64,000 bases of DNA from assembly GCA_016219275.1 (NCBI GenBank), contig JACRBM010000007.1, positions 1 through 64,000 on the forward strand, written 5' to 3'. Within the stretch, counting starts at the first letter, position 1. Every line of letters starts with the position of its first letter. The position numbers and the translations under genes are program-made. Origin of the DNA: Chloroflexota bacterium (GTDB lineage: Bacteria; Chloroflexota; Anaerolineae; UBA4142). The notes beneath the pieces are model-generated. The model did not search any database. It saw nothing but the letters and a program-made list of their open reading frames with translations, and was not told where the DNA came from. Shown here in pieces: positions 18,317-26,857 of this stretch.

Positions 18317-18931
18317 ATGCCACACAACTACCCAACTATGATTTACGGCGACAACGTGATCCTTCGTCCCTTTGAGGACTCGATTACTGACGAGGACGCG
18401 GCGCGCGTGTGGCGTTGGAGCCGCGACGAAAATTTGTTGCGTTGGGCAGGCGGCACACCGACCGACCTTACGCTCTCCGAATTTCGCGAGCATCTGCGCG
18501 GCGAACGCTTTCACGCGCCGACGAATCGCCGCGCGTTTTTTGTGCTCACGAACGACGGCGCATTGATCGGGCGCATCGGCGTTTTCGCGATTGATTGGCT
18601 GAATCGCGACGGCGAAATGGGCATCGTCATCGGCGAGCCGGTGAACTGGGGCAAACACTATGGACGCGACGCGATCAAAACACTCGTGCGGCACGTTTTC
18701 GCGACGACGTCGCTCGACCGCCTGTACCTGTTCACCTTCAACGACAATGTGCGCGCACAACGGTGCTTCGCCGCGTGCGGATTTCGCACCCTGGGTTCCG
18801 CGCGACGATTTTCGCCGGACGTGGGTGAGTACGATGGCGTCGAAATGGAATTGACCCGTCAGGATTTTCGGGAACGACGCTTCCCGGAAAATACGAATCT
18901 AACCTTGAGGATACAAAATGAGCGAACGTGA
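18317..18931 (+). CDS. GNAT acetyltransferase, RimJ/RimL-like
   Basis: 204 residues. The layout NVILRPFEDS..., GRIGVFAIDW, EMGIVIGEPVNWGKHYGRDA and FNDNVRAQRCFAACGF is that of RimJ/RimL-type N-acetyltransferases that modify protein N-termini or small molecules. The 3' end overlaps the next gene by 14 bases, which supports one operon. Confidence 0.82.
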   Translation: MPHNYPTMIYGDNVILRPFEDSITDEDAARVWRWSRDENLLRWAGGTPTDLTLSEFREHLRGERFHAPTNRRAFFVLTNDGALIGRIGVFAIDWLNRDGEMGIVIGEPVNWGKHYGRDAIKTLVRHVFATTSLDRLYLFTFNDNVRAQRCFAACGFRTLGSARRFSPDVGEYDGVEMELTRQDFRERRFPENTNLTLRIQNERT

Positions 18932-20078
18932 TTTGTTGATGATCCCCGGACCGATCAACTTTGATCCCGGTGTTTTGCGCGCGATGAGCGCGCCGACCGC
19001 CGGACACACCGCGCCGGAATTTCTCGCGCGCTTTGGCGAAACGCTGGAGATGATGAAGCAAGTATTTGGCGCGCCGAGCGGAATGCCCTTTGTAATCGCC
19101 GGTTCCGGCACACTCGCAATGGACCTCGCAGTGTGCAATCTCGTCGAGCCAGGCGACCGCGTGCTCGTGCTTTCGACCGGTTATTTCGGCGAACGCATGG
19201 CGGCAATTGCCGAACGCTACGGCGCAGAAGTGACGATTGCGCGCGCAGAGGTGGGTGAGGTCATCGCGTTAAATCGCGTCGAGCAAGAACTTGGGCGCGT
19301 CAAACCAAAGATCATCACGCTGACGCACGTAGATACTTCGACCGGCGTCGCGATGGATGTGCGCGGCATCGCGAAACTGGGTCGTAAGCACGGCGCGCGC
19401 GTGATCGTGGATGGCGTTTGCTCGGTCGCCGGCATGGAATTGGAACAGGACGCCTGGGGCGTAGACGTTACGTTGACCGCGTCGCAAAAAGCGGTCGGCG
19501 TTCCGCCGGGACTCGCGCTCCTCGTCGCGTCGCCGCGCGCGCTTGAAACGTTCAAGGCGCGCAAGCAACCGGTCGCGAGCTACTATGCCGATTGGACGAG
19601 TTGGCTTCCGATCATGGAGGCGTACCTTGCGCGCAAGCCAGCGTACTTTGGCACGCCGCCGGTGAATTTGGTGTACGCGTTGCACGAAAGTCTGAAACAA
19701 ATTCTCGCCGAGGGCATGGACAAGCGCATCGCGCGTCACAAAAAATTGAGCGACGCGTTCAAAGCCGGCGTCACCGCGATGGGCTTGAAGCAAGTACCCG
19801 TACGCGCGGACATCGCGGCGACGACGATGACCGCGCCGTACTTTCCCGCCGGCGCGGACGCGAAATTGATCGGCAAGATTCGCGAGCGCGGAATTGTCGT
19901 TGCGGGTGGCTTGCATCCCGCGATTCGCGATAAATATTTCCGCGTCGGGCACATGGGCGTCGTCAACGCGGCGGATATTTCCGCAACGCTCTCCGCGATT
20001 GAAGGCGCACTCCTCGCCGCTGGCGTCGAGTTCGACGAAGGCGCGGGACTCGTAGCAGCAGAAAAAGCGATGGTGTAG
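18918..20078 (+). CDS. Class V aminotransferase (alanine/serine-glyoxylate type)
   Basis: 386 residues. Fold type I PLP enzyme; the Schiff-base Lys is in LTASQKAVGVPPG (about 191-197). MIPGPINFDP near the N-terminus, GSGTLAMDLAVCNL and the VDGVCSVAG strand with the PLP-binding Asp match alanine-glyoxylate and serine-glyoxylate aminotransferases. Role is probably glyoxylate, serine or glycine interconversion; exact amino donor unknown. Confidence 0.88.
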   Translation: MSERDLLMIPGPINFDPGVLRAMSAPTAGHTAPEFLARFGETLEMMKQVFGAPSGMPFVIAGSGTLAMDLAVCNLVEPGDRVLVLSTGYFGERMAAIAERYGAEVTIARAEVGEVIALNRVEQELGRVKPKIITLTHVDTSTGVAMDVRGIAKLGRKHGARVIVDGVCSVAGMELEQDAWGVDVTLTASQKAVGVPPGLALLVASPRALETFKARKQPVASYYADWTSWLPIMEAYLARKPAYFGTPPVNLVYALHESLKQILAEGMDKRIARHKKLSDAFKAGVTAMGLKQVPVRADIAATTMTAPYFPAGADAKLIGKIRERGIVVAGGLHPAIRDKYFRVGHMGVVNAADISATLSAIEGALLAAGVEFDEGAGLVAAEKAMV

Positions 20079-20280
20079 TTCAACCAGTTGATTTGGGCAC
20101 AGGGTGGTTTCCCGCATCTTGAGTGATGAACATTATTCTCAAATCCCTTGTCGTGACGAGAACCCCTGCTTCCACTCACTGATGGAGCGATTGCTCTCCA
20201 CCGCGCGGCGTGCCACTCATTGCCATCGAATTACTCCGCGCCAGATCAAGCCTCCGTGCCCAACGCACAGATAATCTATC

Positions 20281-20313
20281 GAGGCGAGTCTTCACGACTC
20301 GCCTCTTGTTTTT
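20281..20313 (+). terminator. Terminator after the aminotransferase gene
   Basis: GAGGCGAGTC, loop TTCAC, GACTCGCCTC, TTGTTTTT. It lies ~200 bases after the stop. The rest of 20079-20448 holds no clear gene. Confidence 0.88.
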
Positions 20314-20448
20314 CCCCGGCAACCAACCACTCCGCCAAGGTCACAGTTACCTTCTCTTTTTCTGGGTGTTTCAGTGTGGCGCGCAGCGTGTGGCTAATTC
20401 GACAGTGTCAATTAGTTACCTCGCAACATGCGTTAACCTTCGCGTGTT

Positions 20449-20482
20449 TTGACAAACCGCCGATGTTAGTGTATACTAACAT
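20449..20482 (+). promoter_or_regulatory. Promoter with DtxR-type operator over its -10 region
   Basis: TTGACA (20449-20454), 17 bp, TATACT (20472-20477). A perfect 20-bp palindrome ATGTTAGTGTATACTAACAT (20463-20482) covers the -10, the arrangement of a repressor site. The palindrome resembles DtxR/MntR-type boxes, and the next gene encodes such a regulator. Confidence 0.88.
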
Positions 20483-20516
20483 ATAGAATTCAGCCAAACT
20501 CACAAAGGAGACCGCT

Positions 20517-21179
20517 ATGCCCAACGCCCCATCACACGAAATACCAGAAATGATTCTCCTCACGCTCGCGCGCGCCGAAGAGAACGCGCAGATGCTCACA
20601 CTCGCAGACCTCGCGCGCACAGTGAACCTGTCGGCAGCGTCGCTCGACGCGCACCTCCACCCACTTTTCGCCCAAGCTCTCGTCACGCATACAACAAGCG
20701 CCGTAACCCTGACCGTGATCGGTCAGGCACGCGCGCGCATTCTCCTACGACGGCATCGTCTCGTCGAGCGACACTTTACCGATGTGCTGGGACTGGACTG
20801 GGCACGCGCGCACGACGAAGCGGATCGCTTGGAGCATTTCGTCTCGCCGGAAACCGAAGCGCAACTCGCCGATCAACTCGGCAATCCCGATACCTGCCCG
20901 CACGGCAATCCCATCCCACGCGCGTCGAGTGACGCCGCCAAGTCCGCGCAAAAGTTGCTCGCCGATTGCGCGCCCCGCACGCGCGCCACGATTGCGCGCA
21001 TCGCATTGGAAACATCAGCCACACTGCGACACCTCGCGACGCTCGGCTTACTACCGAATGTTCAAGTCGTAGTTGAAAATCGCGCGCCCTTTGGCGGTCC
21101 CGTGCTTGTGCGCGTCGGTCACGCGCACTACGCGCTCGGACGCGACCTGGCAAATCGAATTTGGGTCACACCAACATAG
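20517..21179 (+). CDS. DtxR/MntR-family metal-dependent repressor
   Basis: 220 residues. N-terminal winged helix (about 5-65). The metal-binding/dimerisation domain carries HRLVERHFTDVLGLDW, AHDEADRLEHFVSPE and NPDTCPHGNPIP, signatures of DtxR-type repressors that use Fe(II) or Mn(II) as corepressor. The C-terminus (about 165-220) is an SH3-like FeoA-type domain (LRHLATLGLLPNVQV). AAGGAGA precedes the ATG. It probably represses its own operon through the palindrome at 20463, lifting repression when iron is low. Confidence 0.93.
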   Translation: MPNAPSHEIPEMILLTLARAEENAQMLTLADLARTVNLSAASLDAHLHPLFAQALVTHTTSAVTLTVIGQARARILLRRHRLVERHFTDVLGLDWARAHDEADRLEHFVSPETEAQLADQLGNPDTCPHGNPIPRASSDAAKSAQKLLADCAPRTRATIARIALETSATLRHLATLGLLPNVQVVVENRAPFGGPVLVRVGHAHYALGRDLANRIWVTPT

Positions 21180-21187
21180 GAAACGCA

Positions 21188-21709
21188 ATGAAAACGATTA
21201 TCGTCTTGGCAATGCACGGCGCGCCGCCACACGATTTCCCCAAGCGCGAACTGGGCGAATTTTTCGGTTTGCACAACCGAATCGAACTCGCCATCGAACC
21301 CGAACGCGCGACCATGCGCGCGCGTCTCGCGGAACTCGACGCGAAGATTCGCGCGTGGACGCGCACCGCGCAGAACGATCCGTACTGGGCTGGCTCGCAC
21401 GCTATCGCGCGCGAATTGGCGCGCGTGATGAACTGCGATGTGATTGTCGGCTTCAATGAATTCTGCGCGCCAACGCTCGACGCGGCGTTCGATCAAGCCG
21501 CGGCGCGCGCGGAACGCGTGATCGTCCTCACGCCGATGATGACCCGCGGCGGTGAACACTCGGAAAAGGAAATTCCGCAAGCGATGGATGCCGCGCAGAA
21601 ACGTCATCCGTCAATCACCTTTCAATACGTCTGGCCCTTTGACATGAATGCGATCGCGCAATTCCTTGCCGCGCAAATCGCGAATTACGAATCACGGACT
21701 AGAAATTAA
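21188..21709 (+). CDS. CbiX/SirB-like protein (chelatase family)
   Basis: 173 residues. The N-terminal MKTIIVLAMHGAPPHDFP and the later MMTRGGEHSEKEIPQAM, with conserved His residues, match the small chelatases (CbiX, SirB) that insert Co or Fe into sirohydrochlorin. The iron-uptake context could mean an iron-handling role. It starts 8 bases after the regulator, with AGGAAACGC as ribosome binding site, and ends just before feoB. Confidence 0.75.
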   Translation: MKTIIVLAMHGAPPHDFPKRELGEFFGLHNRIELAIEPERATMRARLAELDAKIRAWTRTAQNDPYWAGSHAIARELARVMNCDVIVGFNEFCAPTLDAAFDQAAARAERVIVLTPMMTRGGEHSEKEIPQAMDAAQKRHPSITFQYVWPFDMNAIAQFLAAQIANYESRTRN

Positions 21710-21711
21710 CT

Positions 21712-23712
21712 ATGGCTTCCTGTCACACACTCACCCAGCATTTTGGACACACCGATTTGACAATTGCGCTTGCCGGCAATCCGAACGTTGGCAAGTCATC
21801 CCTGTTCAATCGTTTAACTGGCGCGAATGTCGAGACCGCGCATTATCCGGGCAAGACTGTTGCGCTGAACTATGGCACCACGCATTGCGATGGCAAACGC
21901 ATCGGCGTGATTGATTTGCCCGGCACCTATGCGCTAGGCGCAATGAGCGAAGACCAGTGGGTCGCGCGGCAAGGCGTGCTCGACAATCACCCCGACGCGA
22001 TTGTCGCAATCGCCGACGCGACGAACCTCGAACGCAACCTCTATCTCATTTTGCAATACCTCGACCTGGGATTGCCTCTCGTCGCCGCCGTGAATTTGAT
22101 TGACGAAGCCGCGCGCGTCGGAATTCAGATTGATACGGCGCGACTCGCGCACGCCCTGCACGTGCCGGTCGTACCGACGATTGCGACGCGCGGGCAAGGC
22201 GTCCACGAATTGATCGAGACCGTCACCGCGTTGCCGCGCGATCCCGTGACGCCACCCGAGTACGACCTCGAAATCGAAACCGCGATCCACGCCTTGGCGC
22301 GCGTCATCCGCGAATCCGGCATCGTAGTGCCGAACGATTTGTCGCCGCGCGCGCTCGCGATTTTGCTGTTTGAGCAAGACTCGACGTTGACCCGCGCAAT
22401 CGAGCAATTGCCAGACGGGGATGCGATTCTCGCGCGGGCGCGGCATCTCGCCGCCGAAATCGAAACGCGCGTCGGCGAACCGTTGAGCTTGCATCTGCCG
22501 CGCGCGCGTCACGCGCTCGCCAGCGCCATCGCGCGGGACGCGCAAGTCCGGAAATCGAATCGCGAACCGCTCGCGACCAAACTGTGGCGCTGGTCGGTCG
22601 AACCGGCAACGGGTATCCCTACCTTGATCGCCGTGTTGATCGGACTGTTCGCGTTTCTCTTTGCGGTCGGCGGCGCGCTCGCGGAACAGTTCGCGTCGCT
22701 CTGGGGAACCTGGGTCTCGCCGCAGATCCAGACCATCGTCGCGTGGGTATTGGGCGAGAGCGTGTTTGCGCGCATTGCGCTGTGGGGATTCGACGCCGGC
22801 ATTCAAGCCGCGCTCGGCATCGGCATTCCGTACGTCCTGACATTCTATACGCTTCTCGCGATCTTGGAAGACAGCGGTTACATGAACTCAATCGCATTTT
22901 TGCTCGACGCGTTGATGAAGCGGCTCGGCTTGCATGGGCGCGCGGTGATTCTGTTGCTTGCCGGCGCGGGGTGCAACGTGCCCGCGATCATGGGGACGCG
23001 CGTGCTGACGACGCGACGCGAGCGCATCATCGCGAGCACGCTCGTGGTGCTGACACCGTGCAGTGCGCGCATCGCGGTGATCGCCGGCGGCGCGGCATTG
23101 TTCGCGGGCTGGCAGTACGGCGCGGCGATTTTGGTGTGCGCGTTCGCGCTGATCATCGCGGTCGGCATCGGACTGAATCGCCTGCTGCCGGGCAACTCGG
23201 ACGATTTAGTCATGGAGATGTTTCCGTTCCGTGTGCCGACTTTGCGCGTGATCGTACGTAAAACCTGGGGGCGTTTCAAAGAGTTTCTGTTCGAAGCGTT
23301 GCCGATCGTGCTACTAGGCAGTTTCGCGATGGGCGCGTTGTACGAAACGGATACGCTGTGGGCGTTCAGCGCGCCGCTCGCGCCGGTCGTCGAAGGCTGG
23401 CTAGGGTTGCCGACTATTGCGGGATTGGCATTGCTTTTCGCCGTGCTGAGAAAGGAACTTGCGCTGCAATTCCTAGTCACGCTCGCGCTGGTCCAGTACG
23501 GCGCGGGCGCGGACAACTTTTTATCGTTTATGACGCCGTCGCAGTTGTTCGTCTATTCGCTCGTCAACACGATCTACATTCCTTGCATCGCGACGGTCGG
23601 GGTGCTGAACAAGGAGCTAGGTGCGCGCGCGGCAATCGGCATATCAACATTTACCATTGTCCTCGCGATTCTCGTGGGAGGGATCGCGCGCTATGTTCTC
23701 GCGTTGGTTTAA
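21712..23712 (+). CDS. feoB: Ferrous iron transporter FeoB
   Basis: 666 residues. The N-terminal GTPase domain carries G1 GNPNVGKSS (about 23-31), G3 DLPG and a G4-like NLID; the Fe(II) channel follows from about 300 with eight or more membrane helices and two gate regions (GCNVPAIMGTR is typical). FeoB imports Fe(II) across the inner membrane, driven or gated by nucleotide hydrolysis. A separate feoA gene is absent; the FeoA-like domain of the upstream repressor is the only one seen. The 3' end overlaps the Cys-rich gene by 20 bases. Confidence 0.96.
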   Translation: MASCHTLTQHFGHTDLTIALAGNPNVGKSSLFNRLTGANVETAHYPGKTVALNYGTTHCDGKRIGVIDLPGTYALGAMSEDQWVARQGVLDNHPDAIVAIADATNLERNLYLILQYLDLGLPLVAAVNLIDEAARVGIQIDTARLAHALHVPVVPTIATRGQGVHELIETVTALPRDPVTPPEYDLEIETAIHALARVIRESGIVVPNDLSPRALAILLFEQDSTLTRAIEQLPDGDAILARARHLAAEIETRVGEPLSLHLPRARHALASAIARDAQVRKSNREPLATKLWRWSVEPATGIPTLIAVLIGLFAFLFAVGGALAEQFASLWGTWVSPQIQTIVAWVLGESVFARIALWGFDAGIQAALGIGIPYVLTFYTLLAILEDSGYMNSIAFLLDALMKRLGLHGRAVILLLAGAGCNVPAIMGTRVLTTRRERIIASTLVVLTPCSARIAVIAGGAALFAGWQYGAAILVCAFALIIAVGIGLNRLLPGNSDDLVMEMFPFRVPTLRVIVRKTWGRFKEFLFEALPIVLLGSFAMGALYETDTLWAFSAPLAPVVEGWLGLPTIAGLALLFAVLRKELALQFLVTLALVQYGAGADNFLSFMTPSQLFVYSLVNTIYIPCIATVGVLNKELGARAAIGISTFTIVLAILVGGIARYVLALV

Positions 23713-23902
23713 GACCGCCGACCGCCGACCACCGACCACCGACCCTCCGCCGGCGATTCGCCATTCGCCATCTGCCATTCGCTGCCCACTCTGCGGCAAA
23801 CAATTCACGGCAAGCGAGGCGGCGCAATGCCCGACGTGCGCGCTCGCGAAAAAGTGCGGCTTGGTAATGTGTCCGCGTTGTCACTATGAATTTGCGGCTT
23901 AG
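23693..23902 (+). CDS. Cys-rich zinc-ribbon protein of the feo operon
   Basis: 69 residues. The C-terminal part CPLCGKQF...CPTCALAKKCGL...CPRCHYEF has seven Cys in paired motifs, as in small metal-binding proteins often encoded beside feoB. The N-terminal ~25 residues (RRPPTTDPPPAIRHSPSAIR) are encoded by the repeat families found at other junctions (23713-23784), so the original protein probably started near the first Cys. Role in Fe handling is inferred from position. Confidence 0.7.
   Translation: MFSRWFKTADRRPPTTDPPPAIRHSPSAIRCPLCGKQFTASEAAQCPTCALAKKCGLVMCPRCHYEFAA
23713..23784 (+). repeat. Short tandem repeats inside the Cys-rich gene
   Basis: GACCGCC/GACCACC units followed by CGATTCGCCATTCGCCATC units, the same families seen at gene junctions (34808, 57040), here translated in frame. 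Confidence 0.75.
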
Positions 23903-23954
23903 GCGCGAACGAATTTGCGTGTTCGTCCCATTTGTGCTAGAATAATTCCGCCGA

Positions 23955-24027
23955 AGGGGTGTAGCTCAATTGGCAGAGCAACGGTCTCCAAAACCGTAGG
24001 TTGCGGGTTCAATTCCTGTCGCCCCTG
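23955..24027 (+). tRNA. tRNA-Trp (anticodon CCA)
   Basis: 73 bases with a 7-bp acceptor stem (AGGGGTG with CGCCCCT), D arm, anticodon loop CTCCAAA and T arm GGTTCAATTCC. The anticodon CCA reads UGG. The discriminator is G and CCA is encoded directly after it (24028-24030). Confidence 0.95.
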
Positions 24028-24035
24028 CCAACGCA

Positions 24036-24072
24036 GACCTGAGAGGATTTGAAACCTTTCAGGTCGTTTTCT
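24036..24072 (+). terminator. Terminator after tRNA-Trp
   Basis: GACCTGA ... TCAGGTC with a 16-base loop, followed by GTTTTCTTT. Confidence 0.7.
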
Positions 24073-24085
24073 TTGTCGAATCAAA

Positions 24086-24120
24086 AACCCGAAAGGTCTT
24101 GAAGACTCTTCGGGTTTTCT
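24086..24120. terminator. Bidirectional terminator between tRNA-Trp and the minus-strand gene
   Basis: AACCCGAA ... TTCGGGTT flanked by A-rich sequence on the left and TTTTC on the right, so it can stop transcripts from both sides. It adjoins the stop of the gene at 24122. Confidence 0.75.
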
Positions 24121-24121
24121 T

Positions 24122-24847
24122 TTATCGCGGAACCTGGGTCGGTCGGCGCAGAATTTGCTTCGCCATCCAACTAAAGGATTTTGGCGCGCGATCCAGATCC
24201 TCTTGCAGTAACTCGATGCGCCGCCACACGAGTTGCTGTTCCTCCGGGTCGAGATACTTGTCGAGCGTTTGTTCCAGCAGAACCGAGTTGTCGTACACCG
24301 CCGTGAACACGCCCCAGTTGTGCGCCGCAAGTTTCGCGATGTACTCGCGGTCAACCTGGTCTTCACCCTCGCCGCGCCCGACGCGATGATCGAGCAACAG
24401 CGCGACGATATCCTGAACATCCTTTTCTTCCATGTTGACGCGTGATAATTTGATGAGAAGCAGGTCCGCGAATGTCACGGTCGGCGATGCGAGATCAAGC
24501 CGCGGCGTGAGATCGGCAAAAGGAAAAACCGGGTCGCACAACTCGATCTCGACGCCATCGCGATCAAAAATCCACGAGCCAGGTTGTTTCGTGCGCGTCA
24601 CGCAACCGCGCGCCGTCAACACCTCGGCGAGCGCTTCAAATTCATCGCGCGGTGCGACGAAATCCAAATCCTTGTAGGCGCGTTGCAATGCCGTGTGCGT
24701 CTCGATGCTAGGACACGTGAGTAAAGTGGCGACGCCGGCGATCACACGCAGCGTCAGTTTCTTTTCCGCCGCCGCGTCCACCAATTCTTTGGCGAGTGTG
24801 ATCAATTGTTCGTTGGTTATTGTCATGATTGAGATCATACCATTCAT
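24122..24847 (-). CDS. Nucleotidyltransferase-like protein
   Basis: 241 residues. DLDFVAPRDEFEAL with a D-x-D pair near residue 42-44, and VEIELCDPVFPFADL further on, resemble predicted nucleotidyltransferases of the MNT/AbiEii superfamily, some of which are antitoxins, toxins or defence proteins. The ATG overlaps the stop of the DUF2971 gene (TAATG), so the two are coupled. Family placement is tentative. Confidence 0.55.
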   Translation of the reverse strand: MNGMISIMTITNEQLITLAKELVDAAAEKKLTLRVIAGVATLLTCPSIETHTALQRAYKDLDFVAPRDEFEALAEVLTARGCVTRTKQPGSWIFDRDGVEIELCDPVFPFADLTPRLDLASPTVTFADLLLIKLSRVNMEEKDVQDIVALLLDHRVGRGEGEDQVDREYIAKLAAHNWGVFTAVYDNSVLLEQTLDKYLDPEEQQLVWRRIELLQEDLDRAPKSFSWMAKQILRRPTQVPR

Positions 24848-25593
24848 TACATGTATAGGTTCACACCAAGATCGGATCGCTTTACTTGAAGCGAACAGTC
24901 GTGTTTGTCCAGAAGATCTCTGACTCGATTCTCATCATGCTGATCACAGACAGGGGAAAGATAAACATGTTCAATGAGTTCATTTATGTCAGTATCCACG
25001 AAGATTCCGCTCTGGGACTGGAGTTTGCTATCTGCCTTGTTAATAATAGCTCGAAGTTCATTTTCATATTTGAAGTGGTGCCATTTCAAGAAGAAAGCTT
25101 TTAGGGTATTTGGCATGTCCACATTGAAAAAGCGATTTTCAGGTTTCCACTCTCTGAAATCTATATACTCCACTTCACCGATCCATATTCGTTCACTATT
25201 GATGTCAATGCTACGTTTTAGTCGCCCCACGGTAGATTGAATTGCAATAGCCCCTCTGTCATCTCCAGAGTAAATTTTCCACATCGCAAAAGACTCGTGC
25301 TCATTTGCATGCCAACAATTTATCCAATGTGATCGAGCTTCAATCTGCATTTGCCACTCAAGATGGGTATAGGTTTGTCCATTGATGAAGAGGGGTTGTT
25401 TCGCATCCAGATTAAACTTTTGAATCATCTTGATTGGAAAAACACCCTCCCATTTGTCATGGAACTTGTCAGCTCTGCAAAAATACAAAGCTCTGCTGCT
25501 AATGAGACTCACGAACTTGGCAAAATCCATGTAGCGCCAGATTTTGTGTGAATCATCATAGCTCAGAGTTAGCCGAGGATGTTCTACATACAT
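24847..25593 (-). CDS. DUF2971 family protein
   Basis: 248 residues. WRYMDFAKFVSLISSRALYF and FHDKWEGVFP at the N-terminus, NCWHANEHESFAMWKIYSG in the middle and KYENELRAII near the C-terminus are typical of DUF2971. Function is unknown; members often sit in defence or mobile islands. Its base composition is clearly lower in GC than its neighbours, a sign of transfer. ATG at 25593 is preferred over a GTG at 25599. Confidence 0.75.
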   Translation of the reverse strand: MYVEHPRLTLSYDDSHKIWRYMDFAKFVSLISSRALYFCRADKFHDKWEGVFPIKMIQKFNLDAKQPLFINGQTYTHLEWQMQIEARSHWINCWHANEHESFAMWKIYSGDDRGAIAIQSTVGRLKRSIDINSERIWIGEVEYIDFREWKPENRFFNVDMPNTLKAFFLKWHHFKYENELRAIINKADSKLQSQSGIFVDTDINELIEHVYLSPVCDQHDENRVRDLLDKHDCSLQVKRSDLGVNLYM

Positions 25594-25632
25594 TGTCACA
25601 CCATCTCTGGACAGAACTAGGGATTTCCTTGT

Positions 25633-25654
25633 GGGCAGACAAATATGTCTGCCC
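25633..25654. repeat. Perfect palindrome at the 3' end of the dehydrogenase gene
   Basis: GGGCAGACA, AATA, TGTCTGCCC. It touches the stop codon of the gene at 25655 and separates it from the foreign-looking DUF2971 pair. Confidence 0.75.
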
Positions 25655-26764
25655 CTACAATTTCCCGGCTACTGCTTCCGCCATCTCCATCGTCGTACTC
25701 TTGCCGCCCATATCGTACGTGCGAACCTTGCCCTCCGCGATGACTAAGCCAATCGCGTGTTCGAGTCGCGTCGCTTTTTCTTTTTCGCCGAGCCAGTCCA
25801 ACATCAACATCGCCGCGAGAAACGTCGCGATCGGGTTGACCTTGTTCTGTCCGGCGTACTTTGGCGCGGAGCCGTGCGTTGGCTCGAACACGGCGAATTT
25901 GTTGCCGATGTTGCCACTCGCCGCGAAACCCAGCCCGCCGACGAGTTGCGCGCACAGATCGGACACGATGTCGCCGAACATGTTGCTCGTCACGATCACG
26001 CCGTACTGTTGCGGATTCTTGACGAGCCACATCATAATCGCGTCCACGTTCGCTTCCCACAATTCGATCTTGGGGAAATCCTTCGCAACCTGGCGCGCGA
26101 CGCGTGTCATCAATCCGCTCGTCTCACGCAACACATTCGGTTTTTCGACGAGCGTCACGTTTGGATAGCCATGCTGTTGCGCGTACTCAAACGCGGCGCG
26201 GACGATGCGCTCGGAACCACGCCGCGTGATAATGCGCGCGGAGAACGCAATGTCTTCAGATGCAACATCCTTGAACGCGCGCATCCCGGGCGATGCTTCA
26301 AGCGCGCGGCGCACGTCGTCGGGCAACGGGTAAAACTCAACGCCGACGTACAGCCCTTCGGTGTTTTCGCGGAACACAACCAGGTCAATGTCGTCGCGAT
26401 AGTTGAGTGGGTTGCCGTGATACGCTTTGCACGGGCGCAGATTGGTGTAGAGATCAAACATCTGGCGCAGCCGCACGATGGGACTGCGGTACACGAGTCC
26501 CTTACCGCGTAGATTCGGCGCGAGTTCGGCTTCGGCTTCTTCTTTGGGTTTCGAGGTGATCGCGCCAAAGAGCAAACAGTGCGACGATTTCAAAATATCA
26601 ATCGTGCGTTGTGGAAGCGCTTCACCCTCGTTGCACCAAAATTCCCAGCCAATGTCGGCGTGAATGTACTCCGCGTCCAGTTTGATCGCGTCGAGCACAA
26701 CCTTCGCCGCGTCCATCACATCATTTCCGATCCCGTCGCCAGGCATCCAAGCAATCTTGTACAT
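25655..26764 (-). CDS. hicdh: Homoisocitrate dehydrogenase (isocitrate/isopropylmalate dehydrogenase family)
   Basis: 369 residues of the beta-decarboxylating dehydrogenase family. MPGDGIGNDVMDAAK at the N-terminus, the FDLYTNLRPCKAY block with substrate-binding Arg residues, the ENTEGLYVGVE phosphorylation-loop region and SNMFGDIVSDLCAQLVGGLG with the Mg-binding Asp residues are all present. Because homocitrate synthase, homoaconitase, LysX and LysW are encoded nearby, the likely substrate is homoisocitrate in lysine synthesis; isocitrate or 3-isopropylmalate remain possible. It follows the homoaconitase small-subunit gene on the same strand. Confidence 0.8.
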   Translation of the reverse strand: MYKIAWMPGDGIGNDVMDAAKVVLDAIKLDAEYIHADIGWEFWCNEGEALPQRTIDILKSSHCLLFGAITSKPKEEAEAELAPNLRGKGLVYRSPIVRLRQMFDLYTNLRPCKAYHGNPLNYRDDIDLVVFRENTEGLYVGVEFYPLPDDVRRALEASPGMRAFKDVASEDIAFSARIITRRGSERIVRAAFEYAQQHGYPNVTLVEKPNVLRETSGLMTRVARQVAKDFPKIELWEANVDAIMMWLVKNPQQYGVIVTSNMFGDIVSDLCAQLVGGLGFAASGNIGNKFAVFEPTHGSAPKYAGQNKVNPIATFLAAMLMLDWLGEKEKATRLEHAIGLVIAEGKVRTYDMGGKSTTMEMAEAVAGKL

Positions 26765-26765
26765 T

Positions 26766-26857
26766 TTTGATTTCTGATTTATGATTTATGATTTTGGATT
26801 ACGATACCTGATCGGCTACAAATCAGAAATCATCAATCGAAAATCATAAATTTCCAA
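26766..26857. repeat. GATTT/AAATC short-repeat array
   Basis: TGATTTCTGATTTATGATTTATG and related units are followed by the complementary AATCAGAAATCATCAATCGAAAATC, so the junction can fold into a hairpin. Same family at 36038, 42749 and 59672. Confidence 0.8.

Noticed and set aside
20314-20448. Open minus-strand stretch reading CRISHTLRATLKHPEKEKVT
   Set aside because: It looks protein-like for ~40 codons but has no start codon and runs into the terminator; possibly a gene remnant, not enough to call.
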